NCBI GenBank assembly: GCA_963580455.1
Contig: OY756971.1
Location: 16,577,001-16,641,000 of the forward strand
Reading direction: 5' to 3'
From: Euonymus europaeus
Taxonomy: Eukaryota; Streptophyta; Magnoliopsida; Celastrales; Celastraceae
DNA length: 64,000 nucleotides
Shown: in pieces, positions 11,426 to 22,793 of the stretch
How positions within the stretch are numbered: position 1 is the stretch's first letter
Layout of the letters: every line of letters starts with the position of its first letter
Notes under the pieces: model-generated
What the model was told of the DNA's origin: nothing
What the model saw: only the letters and a program-made list of their open reading frames with translations
Database searches by the model: none
Program-made: the position numbers and the translations under genes

Positions 11426-12168
11426 TAGAGGTAGTTAACAAGGCTATAGAGCAGTACCTTAAATGTTTTACTTCTATGAAATCTAAGAGTTGGTTAAACT
11501 AGTTAGCCTTGGCCAAGTATTGTTAAAATACCATTCAAGCTCAAAGATCAGCGCATATGAAACTGTGTATGGGGTCGCTTCTCCACAGTTGAACAATTAC
11601 ATTCCTGGAATTGCCAAGGTGGATGCTGTGATGAGATGTTGAAGTCACGGGAAGAGATACTACTCATATTAAAACACAATTTGGAGAAGATTCAAGTTTC
11701 TAGGAAATTCTTCGATGACAAGAAAAGGATGCATTGTGAGTTTCAAGTGGGAGACATGGTTTACTTGAAGTTACATCCCTATAGGAAAAATTGAGTGGTT
11801 TAATGAAGGAATTTGAAGCTAGCTCCTCGATATTATGGACCCTATAAGATCATCAAGATAGTGGGTGTCGTGGCCTATGAGTTGGATATGCCAAATTTGT
11901 CCTCAATATATCTGGTAGTGCATGTTTCCTAGCTTGAAAAGGCTCTCAGCTCTAAGGATCAAACTTCTTCCACCTTAGCCTCCTTTAATCCTCATGGCCA
12001 TATCATTATGGAACCTGTTAAGATTCTCAGGCGGACGATTCTCGATCATGGAGGTGTTGGTTCAGTGGTCATGGAAAAAAAAGAAGATGATGTAACTTGG
12101 GTGACCTATACGAACCTGCTCAAGGAGTTTCCAATCCTTGAGAGCAGGGATCTTTATGGGGTAGGGTT
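11426..12168 (+). pseudogene. Gypsy-1 integrase C-terminal remnant
   Basis: The frame begins mid-integrase (EVVNKAIEQYLKCF, then LAKYCYNTI), continues with the tail found in plant chromoviruses (FQVGDMVYLKLHPYRKN, LKLAPRYYGPYKIIKIVGVV, AYELDMPN), and ends with a chromodomain-like stretch (VKILRRTILDHGGVG, DDVTWVTYTNLLKEFP). Several stops and frame changes interrupt it. A purine-rich tract (ATGGGGTAGGG) precedes the right LTR. The catalytic D, D, E region is not present. Confidence 0.8.
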
Positions 12169-12690
12169 TGTCATGTTTCATTCCTGGAAGTAAATGGTTT
12201 TGGTGAGATATTTCATACAATGGGTCTATTGATGGATTGTAATGTTTGTTTTGGGCTTCTCTATTAGTGGGCTGCTGTTTCCTAAAAAATTTAGTTTCCC
12301 TAGAGACGTCTTCGTATTTAATTAGTTTTAATAGTAGATTTAGCGTATTAAGACATCACACGTAGGATAAGCTTTAGTGCGTTGCATGAAAAAGAGTGTT
12401 AAGTGCATGCTGTTTTAGGTTAAATTTGTGTTGGTTAAAGCCTTAAGGATAGTAGGATGGTATAAGTTACAGCTATGGGCAGCACCACGTTCTCTAATAT
12501 ATGATGGTGTTAGTGTAATGGTGAGGGACATGAATGAAAAAAATATTATATTCTTTCTGTAAATTCTTTCTCTCTCTAAGGTTTTGTCAAGAACAGGAGA
12601 AACAAAAAAAATTCAAGATTGCTTGCTCAAAACTTGCGTAAAATGGTTGTTTTGCAGCTTTCTTGCTCCTTAGAATCTTTGTTCCTAACA
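12169..12690 (+). repeat. Gypsy-1 3' LTR
   Basis: Complete 522-bp LTR, TGTCATG...CCTAACA. It provides the unoccupied version of the Copia-2 target (GCGTATTAAG) near 12345. Confidence 0.85.
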
Positions 12691-12695
12691 GCTTC

Positions 12696-13628
12696 ACAAA
12701 ACTACAAACAAGGAATGTGCAGAACCAAAACCTCAAGCACACCACCCAAGCACCAAATAAAAACCAATAAACTCTACTTTTTTAAACAGCGAGATATGAT
12801 GCACATACCTAATTGGTCTTTACCTTATTCTTGATTGTCAATTCAAGGCAATATACAAAATCAAACCCAACAAAACACTGTTTATCTTTTCTAACCTACA
12901 TACAATAAGCATTTATTCTTGATTCTCAAAGCAAGACGGTATACAAAATCAAACCTAATTGGTCCTTTCAACCTACATACAACAGTGGCAACTCGAGAAA
13001 TTTTGCAGTGAATTGATTTTGTATTAGATATAAACTTTTCCAAAATATACAAGACTCCACACAATATTAGTCTCCACAACACACGGAATTGAGAAAGATA
13101 AAAATACAACTTGCGCAATGAAATGAAGAAGAAACCTATAATGAAGAAGCACATAAATTTTAGATTAATTACTTGGATTGATTGTTTGTTTCAAAATTTT
13201 GAATGAGAGGAAGACGTGAATTAAGGTTTCGAACTGTGAAAGATTGGAAGACGTGAAGTGGGAGATTGACTAAAAGGGGCAGGAGGCTAGGAGGATAGGA
13301 GTTCTCAGTTTGGCGATGAAACTTCTCTTCCGTGTGTGTTTTTGATAGGGGTAATAATTCTCTTTTGTCAAGATTGTAGGTAGGTTTACTTATGAGACTT
13401 ACTCATAAGACTCATTAAGAGTAAGGTTACTCATTTAAACTTATTTATAATCAAGTCTAATTATAAAAAAAATTGTAATTAATTTGACTTTTATTTTCTC
13501 GATTCATGGTAAGGTTGGAGATTTTCAAGAAAAGTACATATAAAATGAATGAAATTTTATTTAGAAAAATATATTAATTTCTCTATTTAAATTAATTATT
13601 TTACTACATTAATCAACATGATGAGCAT
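12696..13628. other. intergenic stretch with an imperfect 85-bp tandem duplication
   Basis: No supported gene. Two diverged copies of a segment of about 85 bp (near 12822-12909 and 12910-12990) share TTATTCTTGATT, TATACAAAATCAAACC and CCTACATACAA. The rest is AT-rich single-copy-looking sequence. Confidence 0.4.
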
Positions 13629-13633
13629 ACAAG

Positions 13634-14782
13634 TGATAGGTGCTAAATAGCATCTATAATTATCATCTTAAAGAGTGTGTTTTGATATGTTTTGAGTTCA
13701 ATTTACTACCCAATTAGTGTTTAAATTGACAGGTGAAAGATTAAGGCAAATCATGAAATAAAGAGTTTCTGGGCAGAAATTGCGACTAAATTGTGACCTA
13801 TTCGCTGACACGAATTCAACACGGGTTAGTTACGTAAGTGACGAAGCTGACGTGGCATTTAGGGTTTTTAATAGTTGGAAGCTCAACCTAGAAGGGGACT
13901 TTTTGACGGCAGAAGACTCGAGAACCAGAGAGGGACGGAAAAAAGAGGAATCCTAGCAAAATCAGCATCATTCTTCTCCGATTGATTTCTGGTTTACTTT
14001 TATAGAATTGAAACATGAACATGTGTAACTAAATTTTTATTTAGTTTGGTTTGGTTAGTTTCTTCTACCATAACTCGTTTCACAATCTGATTGACAATTA
14101 CACCAGGTTTAATTCATTGATTCTCTGAATTTAATGTTGATTTCTTATTATTTTGTTTTCCTGATCAACATCATGATGATAAGAACTGCTAGTTGAATAC
14201 ATTCGGCTGACCCGTACCCGGTGTTTGACAAAGTAACAAGAATCTACATAGGATCCAGATTTGGGAATTGTGAACAAAATTGATTAGGTGGTACACCAAC
14301 GCTTAAGGTTGTCCGATTGTCGACTTTCTCGTTCATATGCTTGTCTTAGGGAAATCTTAGGGTACGCCAACCAAGACCCCTACGGTAAGAAAAGATTTTC
14401 GGCTGGACCAAAGCCAAATTCGTTGCTTAGGAAAGTCCTAATTAGGAGAGCCGGACCAAGGTCTTCTAATTGACAACGGTAAACCTTTAAATTGTGTGAT
14501 TGCAAATTAAGTTGTGTGATTGAGTGACAGTAGAAAAACAACACCAACCCAAGCTAGATCTCATCCATATTTATTTATCCAATTTTAGCTTATTTTAATT
14601 GTCTATTGCAATCTGAATTTTTTGCATTATTATTGCTATTTTGTTTGTTTGGTGATTGATACGGTCCCTGTGGATTCGACCCCGCTCTCTTTTATACTGT
14701 CCACGACACGTACACTTGCGATTGGGTAAGACCCGTCAGTATTTGATATTGCAGGTTTACTTGTGATATTTTATATCGACCA
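13634..14782 (+). mobile_element. solo LTR of a large retroelement family
   Basis: This 1149-bp segment begins TGATAGGTGC and ends GACCA. It is bordered by ACAAG on both sides (13629-13633 and 14783-14787), the signature of LTR-LTR recombination. It contains GTCCCTGTGGATTCGACCCC near its 3' part, a phrase common in LTRs of large plant Gypsy elements. A second, 3'-truncated member of the family lies in opposite orientation at 49391-50475. No internal region is attached. Confidence 0.8.
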
Positions 14783-14786
14783 ACAA

Positions 14787-15030
14787 GTTAGGATTTAGCG
14801 AATTCGTTCTTCTTAGAGTTTAACACCTAGGATTTAGGTTACAACATGAAATACGATACACGATCCGTTAGGGTTTGGCAAATCCGTTCATCTTAGGGTT
14901 TAACACTTATTGTTTAGGTTATAACATGAAAATATATACACAAATCCGTTATGTTTGGTGAATCCGTTCCTCTTAAGATTTAACACTTATTATTTACGTT
15001 ACAGTATTGAAAAAAAATACAATTACATAG
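14787..15030. repeat. tandem repeat, three copies of about 80 bp
   Basis: Units start at 14787, 14867 and 14948 with GTTAGG/GTTATG and share AATCCGTTC, TTTAACACTTATT and ACATGAAA. They diverge by roughly 15-20%. The array begins at the right target duplication of the solo LTR, so part of it was the insertion site. Confidence 0.8.
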
Positions 15031-15499
15031 CATATATACTAATTAAATTATTTTTGAAAAATAATGTAATTAAAAAGTACATTAAAAACTTTCGATGATA
15101 AGTCATGTTAGAGCAAGTTTTATGTGTAGAGTTCAAATATGCAATTTCTTTTTGAAATTTACTATGTATTTTAAAAGATAAAATATTTTAAAAATTTGTT
15201 TAGAAAAAAATATAAAAGTTGCAGTGAATTGGATTGGCCTCCAAATAAATTTTGTGGGTGTACTCACACTTTAATAAATCCACAAAAAATGAACTGGCCC
15301 GCGATTCTCTCTTCTCTTTTCTAACTTGGAGACAATTCTCTAACCTTGGGCCAATCTTTTTTTAGTTTTCTTGTATGGGCTTGTTTTAGCCCTTTTTTGT
15401 AATTTCCTTTGGGCTTTTTATTTAGGACTCATCCCATTTTATAATTTTATTTAAAAAATCAAAAAAATTTAATTAAAATATTATCGACGAGATTTCTGT
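15031..15499. other. AT-rich stretch left of Copia-4
   Basis: Nothing recognisable. It ends where Copia integrase similarity begins abruptly. Confidence 0.4.
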
Positions 15500-17394
15500 T
15501 TGCAAAACGTGAGTAAATTTCGCGTCAACTGGGTGCCAACTGTTGTGTACACCATGAATTTGAGTCCAACAAAGGCTTTGTTGGACATGATTCCTTATGA
15601 AGCTTGGTGTGAAGTGAAGCAATCTTTTGAACATCTCAGAGTTTTTAGATGTGTTTGTTACATGCAGACTCCATCAGAAAAGAGAAATAAACTGGATGAG
15701 AAGAGTACTAAATGCATATTTGTGGGATATAAAATAGTTTCAAAGGCTTATAGAGTATTTCAACTAAAGTCCAAGAAGTTGTTTGTGAGTGGAGACATTA
15801 TATTTCATGAAGATAACTTCTAGAAGTGGGAGTATGACATGGGAAATGAACAGAAGATTGAAAAGTCTTCTTGAAGGAGAGGTGCTTGAAGATGATTGAC
15901 TGCAAGTGAAGAAATTACAGTGCAGAATGACCGACATAACATTTCTGTAGAGGTTTTAGATGATAGTGTGCCTAGAGTTGCTAAAATTGTACTAGAAGAA
16001 AGAATTTGATGAGGAAAAGTCCTCCAAGGAGATTGAAGTCCATCATAGACTTGTATGCAACATGAAATTTTGCTACAGTCGAACCAGAAAAATTTGATGA
16101 TGCAAGAGATGATCCTACCTAGTGGAGAGCTACGCAGGATAAAATTGCTATGTTTAGAAAAACAATACATAGGAGCTTGTTAAGAAGCTAAAAGACATAG
16201 AAGTAGTGAGTGTCAAGTGGGTATATAGATTGAAAATTAATCCAGATGTTCGTATACAAAAGCACAACAAGGTTGGTAGCTAGAGGTTTTTCCCAAAAGT
16301 CTAGTGTAGATTTTTATGAGACTTTCGCTCCTGTGGCTCAATTAGAAACTTTCAACTTTTCTGAATGGCAGATTGTTAGAGGAAGTCTATGTGAGCCAAC
16401 CTGAGGGATTTATTGTTCAAGGTTAAGAGAAGAAGGTCTACAAGATTAACAAGGACTTGTTTGGTTTAAAATAATCACCCAGGGCATGGTATTCTAAATT
16501 GGACAAGTTCTTCAAGAAGAGTGGGCTGCTAAAGAGCAAAAATGAAAGTACCTAGTACAATCTATTGAGCAATCTGAGAAGGGAATTTTTCTATCTCAAT
16601 CTAGTTATGCTAAATTCTTGAAAAGCATAATATGTGGAAATGTAACCCAATAGTCACACCCTTAATTGTGAATGAGAAGCTTGTAAAAGAAGATGGTGCT
16701 AAAACCATTAATGTCGGTGCATATAGAAGCTTGGTTGGTAGTTCGTTATACGTGACAACTACCGAACCTGATCTCATGTTTGCTTCCAATCTTTTGTCTA
16801 GATTTATGCAAGATCCTAGTAAGCTTCACATAGGAACAACTAAAAGGGTTCTCAAGTATATTCAAGGTGCCTTGGACTTTGGTATCTTGTATGAAGCAAG
16901 GAAAAAGTTGAAGCTGCTGGGATAGAGTGACAGTGATTGGGGTTGCTGTAATAATGATATGAAAAGTACAACTAGGTTTGCCTTTAGTTTGGGATCTGGA
17001 ATGTGTGTTTGGAACTAAAAGAAATAGAAGTTTGTTGCATTATCTTCTACAAAAGCTGAATTGTAGCTACATCAAAAGCTTCTGCCCAGGCTATCCAGAT
17101 TAGGAAAGTGTTGGAGGAGTTTGGATTAATTCAATTAGATTCAACTATTATTCAATGTGATAGCGAATTCTCTATTGCAATTGCTGAAAATCCAATTGAA
17201 TATAATCTTACCAAACACATGAGGATAAAAGACTAATTTGTTAGAGATGTTGTTGAGTTTGGGGATGTAAATTTACTGCATTGCAGCTTGGAAAGCCAGA
17301 CTACAGATGTGCATACCAAACCTTTGCCCAGGGATAGATTCTGCATATTAAGACAATTTCTTGGTGTTATTTCCATTATACAATTCAGGGAGGG
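15500..17394 (+). pseudogene. Copia-4 pol remnant (integrase end, RT, RNase H)
   Basis: The 5' part encodes the integrase C-terminal region (VVYTMNLSPTKALLDMIPYE, EHLRVFRCVCYMQTPSEKRN, KCIFVGYKIVSKAYRVF). The RT shows VKWVYRLKINPD and, after frame changes, EEVYVSQPEGFIVQG. The block with the first catalytic Asp (QLDAKSTF in Copia-1) is deleted between ETF and LNG, and the YVDD block is deleted between KSKNEST and SEKGIFLSQ. RNase H pieces follow (VGAYRSLVGSSLYVTTTEPD, HIGTTKRVLKYIQGALDFGI) and a C-terminal TDVHTKPLPRDRFCILRQF. It is a thoroughly dead copy. Confidence 0.8.
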
Positions 17395-17741
17395 TGTTGG
17401 AAATGAATGACTTGCGACAAGGGCTTGTTGCTCGTTGTGCTTCTGTTTGCATGACTTTAGTGTTGTTTAATTTTTAGTCAATCATGTTGTTTATCAACAA
17501 TGAAATATCAACAATACTAATCTATCTATGAAAAGAATAGTTTTTGTGATAACTACTTTGTGATTCTAGTTGTAACATGTTTCGTATCTATCAATTCTAT
17601 AGTTCTTTTTAACATCACCACGTTTTCAATTTTAAGTCTATGTAGCCTCAGATTTCTACCTTAGCTACATGGGTTGAGTACACATTGACAAGTTCATCTC
17701 TTCTCTCGAGTCTATCTCCTTCTACCTTGATAAACCTAACA
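17395..17741 (+). repeat. Copia-4 3' LTR
   Basis: It begins TGTTGGAAATG directly after a purine tract (CAGGGAGGG) and ends CCTAACA, giving TGTT...AACA termini and 347 bp. There is no second copy in the window, so the right end is inferred. Confidence 0.65.
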
Positions 17742-18142
17742 AGAACATGTTGGAATTACATATACGGGGAAACGTATTAATGACCACAGAAAAGTAATTG
17801 ATGGAAAATTGGATTCAAATAATTCTTATCAATTTATGACAACCATGGCATGATCTATGTAGATCATTGTATCTTGAGATATGTTTGGACTGATATCTAA
17901 TAATCAAGAACAACGAGTGCATGGGCAAGATTAATTCAAAACTCAAACCTGCAGATCTTCCATTGTATGCACCAAGCTACAATCGTAGAATGAGAGGCGG
18001 TCTCCTTCTTTAAGATTAACCTGCAACAGCAAGCCAAAACTAGTGGAAATGTTTAGCGGCCTACTGGTGTCTCTCATACTTGGGAAACAAAATACATACT
18101 AGGTGTGTATTTATAGGGTTGGCCAACAACTAGGGTTTTTCT
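17742..18142. other. spacer between Copia-4 and the Del-like LTR
   Basis: No supported gene or repeat. Confidence 0.4.
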
Positions 18143-18846
18143 CACTATATAATGCCCCGATTCGGAAGGCGCTACTGAATATACCAAACTATGTCATCAA
18201 TGTGATTTATTATAATAGTTCCATAATCCATTCATCAATATCAACCTAGTTGTCTCACAACCAAGTCAAACCTATGATCCACTGAAAAATCCGACAGTAC
18301 CTCCCCATAACTCAGAGGGTGCCAACCTGAAAGCACAACATTTACAATCACATAGATAACACATAAGGTCTTCAACCATCAATATATATGCATTTGGCAA
18401 CCTAGGCAGGGTATCAGGTCATCTAACAACATGCAATATCAACAACTAACAGGGCCTCTAGCCATCTATCAATCAAGCAATAATCTCAAGTCATAAGCAT
18501 ACAATACACATCAAGTATTCATGCATAAACATCATCAAAGACACTTGGTCCTCAACCGGTCTGAGTCACCAATCACACTGAACACCCTCCCAATCGTTCA
18601 CAATATCCACACCAAAGAAGAGTTCAACAAGTATAACTACATAACATAATTATCCTAGTTATACACAAATAGGAGAATATCCTGCAATAACTACCACACT
18701 CCCTAACCCCTGGTGGCATCCATGTCAATAACGCTCTTGCAGATCCGTATCTCTAGTACCAGAACCAGACTTACCTGTGGAGAGAAAAGAAGGTAAATAG
18801 GTGAGCATAAGGCTCAATAAGGTAAAAAAAGTGATCAATAAATATC

Positions 18847-19025
18847 TGATAAGAACCAAGTTCTTATCTCTAGAATTTTCTTGCTTATACAGTACTAATA
18901 GAAAAACCAAAGAAGTAACGATACAAGTTATTTTCAGAATAATCCCAAAACAAGCAATAGAGGAACCCTAAATGCTCTAACCCTCCCTAAAGGCCAAAAC
19001 CCACAAATAAACAAGCCCCTGTTAA
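18847..19025 (-). repeat. Gypsy-2 3' LTR, missing its first 30 bp
   Basis: It matches 22794-22973 almost exactly, then diverges at GTTAAG, where the internal coding remnant (LVQWQG) begins. Confidence 0.9.
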
Positions 19026-20223
19026 GCCTTGCCACTGCACCAAAAACTTCGTCAGCTCCCTTCCGTGACGTTTGACATTTGGTTTCTCCAAAAACCCACT
19101 GGTTCCAACAACAAACCACTTTCTTTATTGAACTGAGGTAAATCCTGCAATGTATGCACCTTGCAACCCACCACTTTCTTCAAGCAAGACACATGAAAAA
19201 CAGGGTGAATTTTGGAACTAGGAGGAAGTTTAAGCTTGTAGGCCACTACTCCGATCTTGCTTACGACCTCATAAGGCCCATAAAATTTTGGAGCTAATTT
19301 CATGTTACCACGACGCATCATTGATTGCTGGCGGTATGGTTGCAATCTTAGAAAAACAAAATCCCCCACTTCAAAACTTCGTTCAGTTCTATGCTTATCT
19401 GCAAGTTGTTTCATTCTATTTTGCGCCTCCATCAAATTGAGCTTGAGTTGCTTCAATAACTGATCTCGATCTCGCAACTCAGCCTCCACTGTTGCCACCT
19501 TAGCTGTACCAGGCTCATATGTTAAGAGTGTGGGAGGTGGGCGGCCATATGTAGCTTCGAATGGAGTCATTTTCAACCCACTGTGATAGGAGTTATTAAA
19601 GCAATACTCCGCCAATGACAACCAGCGAGTCCAGTGCTTGGGATGTTGGCTCAAAAAACACCGCAAATAAGTTCCGACTGCCCATCCATTTGTGGATGAT
19701 AACCCGAACTTAATTTCAACTGGGTACCCTGTAAGCGAAAAAGTTCCTGCCAAAACTTGCTTACAAACACCTTATCGCGGTCACTAATAATAGATAGAGG
19801 CATCCCATGATGTTTAATAACACAATCAGTGAATAATTGAGCCACCAAAACTGCAGTAAAGGGATGTTTCAAAGCTGCAAAATGCGCCCCCTTAGTCAAA
19901 CGATCCACCACAACCAATATAACAGTAAACCCATGAGAATTAGGTAAGGCTTCGACAAAGTCCATAGTGAGCTCAGTCCAAATCTGATCCGGCACTGGAA
20001 GAGGTTGCAAGAGACCTGAGAAATTAACCGTTTCATACTTCTGCCTTTGGCACACATCACATTCAGCGATATAATGCTTAACAAAACTGCGAATCCCAGG
20101 CCAATAAAAACTCTTCAATACTCTCTGAATAGTCTTATTGTAGCCTTTATGCCCCGCTATCAGACTATCGTGAAGCTCAACCAAAATCTTTTCACACCAA
20201 TGAGAGGAGGGACTTAACACCAC
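19026..20223 (-). pseudogene. Gypsy-2 integrase and partial chromodomain
   Basis: The minus strand encodes an HHCC zinc domain (ELHDSLIAGHKGYNKT, CDVCQRQK), core blocks with catalytic D in TELTMDFVEALP, D in ISDRDKVF and E in MDGQSE, then a frameshift and small deletion near 19665. The next frame continues YLRCFLSQHPKHWTRWL, MTPFEATYGRPPP, FEVGDFVFLRLQPYRQQS, KFYGPYEVVSKIGVVAYKL and HPVFHVSCLKKVVG. A chromodomain start (KRHGREL, TKFLVQWQG) is cut off by the deletion into the LTR. It would insert the cDNA into chromatin. Confidence 0.85.
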
Positions 20224-20234
20224 CCTGCATTATA

Positions 20235-21190
20235 TCAGAGAACCCCATCAACTACAGAATAATTTTTATCCAAGAAGGTCGACTGCTGTAATTTTTGTTT
20301 CCGCTCTTGAATCCACGGATCAGCATCGAAACTACTCTTCAACTCCTCAAACCAGGTGGGTAAAACGCTAGTTAAAGCCTGTAAATTAGCTGCGGCATTC
20401 GCCTTATGGGACAGCGCATCGGATGCCAAATTTTCAGCCCCCATACGATAAATAATTTCAAAATCATACCCGAGCAACTTAGTAATCCATTTCTGCTGAA
20501 GGGGAGTATGAGCCCGAGCTCCCCATAAATGTTTGATGCTTTCGTGATCCGTCTTAATCACAAATTTATGGCCGATTAAGTACTGTCGCCATTTATTGAC
20601 TGCAAAAACCACCGCCATCAGCTCTTCTCATAAGTCGAGAGACCCAAATGCTTAGGCTCGAGATGCTTGCTGGCGAAGGCAATAGGTCTCCCATTCTGCG
20701 ACAGCACTGCGCCCAACCCTCGTCCACTAGCATCTGTCTCGATGATAAATGGTTTGGTGAAATCCGACAAAACTAAAACTGGGGTGAAACTTACCGCCTG
20801 CTTAAGAGCCTGAAATGCTTGCTCAGCGGCTGCATCCCAATGAAAGTTACTCTTCTTCAACAAACAAGTAAGTGGTGCACTCATTTTACCATAGTCTTTG
20901 ACAAACTTACGATAATATCCAGTGAGTCCAAGGAATCCGCGTAACGCCGTTAGAGAGCTGGGCACGGGCCACTCAATCATACTTTGAATCTTGGAGGGAT
21001 CGGCTGCTACCCCACGAAAATGGGCTGTTAGATGAACGAATGATTCCTTCTTGAAACATATCTCACACCAACCTTTCAGTTTCTGTCTTCTGGAAGTGAG
21101 CGTATCTGTAAGGACACACATTAACTGGACCACTATCGGGTGCAGTAGGAATGGAGTGATTGATGTCTCTAACTGGGGGTAACTCTAAAG
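20235..21190 (-). pseudogene. Gypsy-2 reverse transcriptase remnant and RNase H
   Basis: The start of RT is present ([27 protein letters not shown]). The sequence then jumps near 21018 to the thumb/connection region (VAADPSKIQSMIEWPVPSS, LRGFLGLTGYYRKFVKDYG). The fingers and palm, including the FxDD/YxDD site, are absent. RNase H follows with its first Asp in FIIETDASGRGLGAVL, Glu in STYEKS/MAVVFAVNKW after a frame change near 20618, and TDHESIKHLW, then DALSHK. Without the palm no cDNA can be made. Confidence 0.85.
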
Positions 21191-22762
21191 GTTCCTCAAA
21201 AATTGTTTGATATTACTGAAGTAAAATTTGCAGCGAAGGCCTCTGTTTCTTGACCAAATCCAAAAACCCATCTTGCACAATAGATGTTCCCTCCTGAGTA
21301 CCCACCGCCATAAGAATAGGCTCCACCAGGAACACCAATGAATCCTGTTTATTTAAAAGTTTCTCCATACACTTCGCCTCAACCCCTTTGATTGGTGCTG
21401 AATTCAAACTGGAGATACACACTTCTCTACCTTCACTACTGAACTGCATTTGCAGGTTTTCAAAATCCCACAACAGTTGCCCCAAAGTTCTTAACCATGC
21501 CATTCCCAATATAGCATCACAACCCCCCAATTTCAGAATATAAAAGTCCGTAGAACCACGATAGTGTTGAATGTGCAAAGGTAAGGCCGAACAATGCCCA
21601 GAACTAACCATACTTCCTCCATTCGCAATGCGGACCTCCATGTTACCTCCTGTCTCCAACTTGCACCCGAGTCTTGTTACCCAACGAGGATGCAAAAAAT
21701 TGTGAATGCTACCCGAATCGATTAAAGCCGCGAAGGACCCACCTAAAACAGCTAGAGAAATCTGCAGCACAGTTGGAACATTCTCTGGGGCAGAATCCTC
21801 TAACTCCGACAACCCCAATTGCTCAGGACTATCATTCCCATCCTCCCCTCTGAAGTCTTCGATGAGAAAAAGAGTTTTCTGCTTGCACTTGTGCCCCATC
21901 ACCCATTTTTCGTCACAGTTATAGCACAGTTGCTTTTTCCTCTGCTCCGCCATCTCTACAGGAGACAACAACTTGACCAGCGGCAATGTCACATTTGCCT
22001 TATCCTCCTGTGGCCTGGGAACCTGCCTTCCTATGTTTTTAGCCACGAATGATCTACCTTTCTTCGAATTCAGTTTGTCCTCCATCAGTCAAGCCAAGGC
22101 AATTGCAGAAATTAAAGTAGAGGGCTGCGACACCTTAACATCAATTTTGATTTCTTCTACGTACCAGTCCCCAACAAAACAGCTAATCAAGAATGGTTCA
22201 GGCAACCCCTCCACTCTATTGGAATATTTTTCAAACTCCTTCTGATACTCTCTCACCGTTCCCACTTGCTGAATTTTGGCCAATTTTTCCGCAAAATTTT
22301 CGTATTGACTGGGCCCAAACCGCGTAGAAATCGCCTCTGCAAAATGATCCCATCTCTTCCATTTGACCACCTTGACCATCCATTTATACCACTACTGCGC
22401 TTCGCCCCTAAGATAGAACGAAGCAAAGCTTATTTGAAGATCTACCGAAGTCATATTGAAGTCAAAATATTTCTCGGCACAATAAAGCCACTCGGAAGGA
22501 TCGCCACTATCGAACTTTGGGAAATCCATACGGGTCCCTTTTGGGAAGGAGAGCTCAGCCACTCGTGACCCAGATAGGGTAGAACGATCTCTAAAGACCC
22601 GTGGTTTCTTCACTTCTTCAGGATCTGTTGAATCTGTTGTTCCGATATTTGGAAACGCAAATCCAGCTGCTGCTCAAGCTTGTGAAAACGCTGGTCAGTG
22701 GTCTCCATGACTTTGGCAAGTTCTTGGTCCATGCTCTCACGTTGCTTTCGGGTTAACACCAT
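21191..22762 (-). pseudogene. Gypsy-2 gag and protease
   Basis: It starts at an ATG at 22762 (MVLTRKQRESMDQEL), 32 bases inside the LTR, with a coiled-coil N-terminus. A frameshift near 22611 and in-frame stops near 22390 and 22087 break it. Gag body: MDFPKFDSGDPSEWLYCAEK, RFGPSQYENFAEKLAKIQQV, VREYQKEFEKYSNRVEGLPE. The zinc knuckle LCYNCDEKWVMGHKCK is intact. The protease motif ALIDSGSIHNFLHPRWV keeps DSG, and GCDAILGMAWLRTLG matches the flap/C-terminal block. Confidence 0.85.
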
Positions 22763-22793
22763 ACGAAGGAAACAACCTCGCTCTGATACCAAA

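Larger units (their letters stand above)
6338..12690 (+). mobile_element. Gypsy-1: internally deleted Gypsy element carrying nested Copia-2
   Basis: An LTR of about 520 bp occurs twice in plus orientation. The right copy (12169-12690) is uninterrupted. The left copy is split by Copia-2 into 6338-6515 and 11092-11425. Between the LTRs only the end of the integrase survives (11426-12168). The right copy starts TGTCATG and ends CTAACA; the left copy starts TCTCATG, apparently a mutated terminus. Flanking pentamers GCTAC (6333-6337) and GCTTC (12691-12695) are a probable target duplication with one mismatch. The left LTR lacks its last bases, primer site, gag, protease and RT, so one large deletion runs from the LTR end into integrase. 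Confidence 0.85.
15500..17741 (+). mobile_element. Copia-4: 5'-truncated Copia element with its 3' LTR
   Basis: Only the end of integrase, a heavily deleted RT, RNase H and one LTR remain. The protein is close in sequence to Copia-1 (shared TPLIVNEKLVKEDG), so both belong to one lineage although their LTRs differ. The 5' LTR, gag and protease are absent and the left border is abrupt. No target duplication can be tested. Confidence 0.8.

Noticed and set aside
21706..22245. Overlapping plus-strand ORFs
   Set aside because: They are antisense to the Gypsy-2 gag and protease frame.
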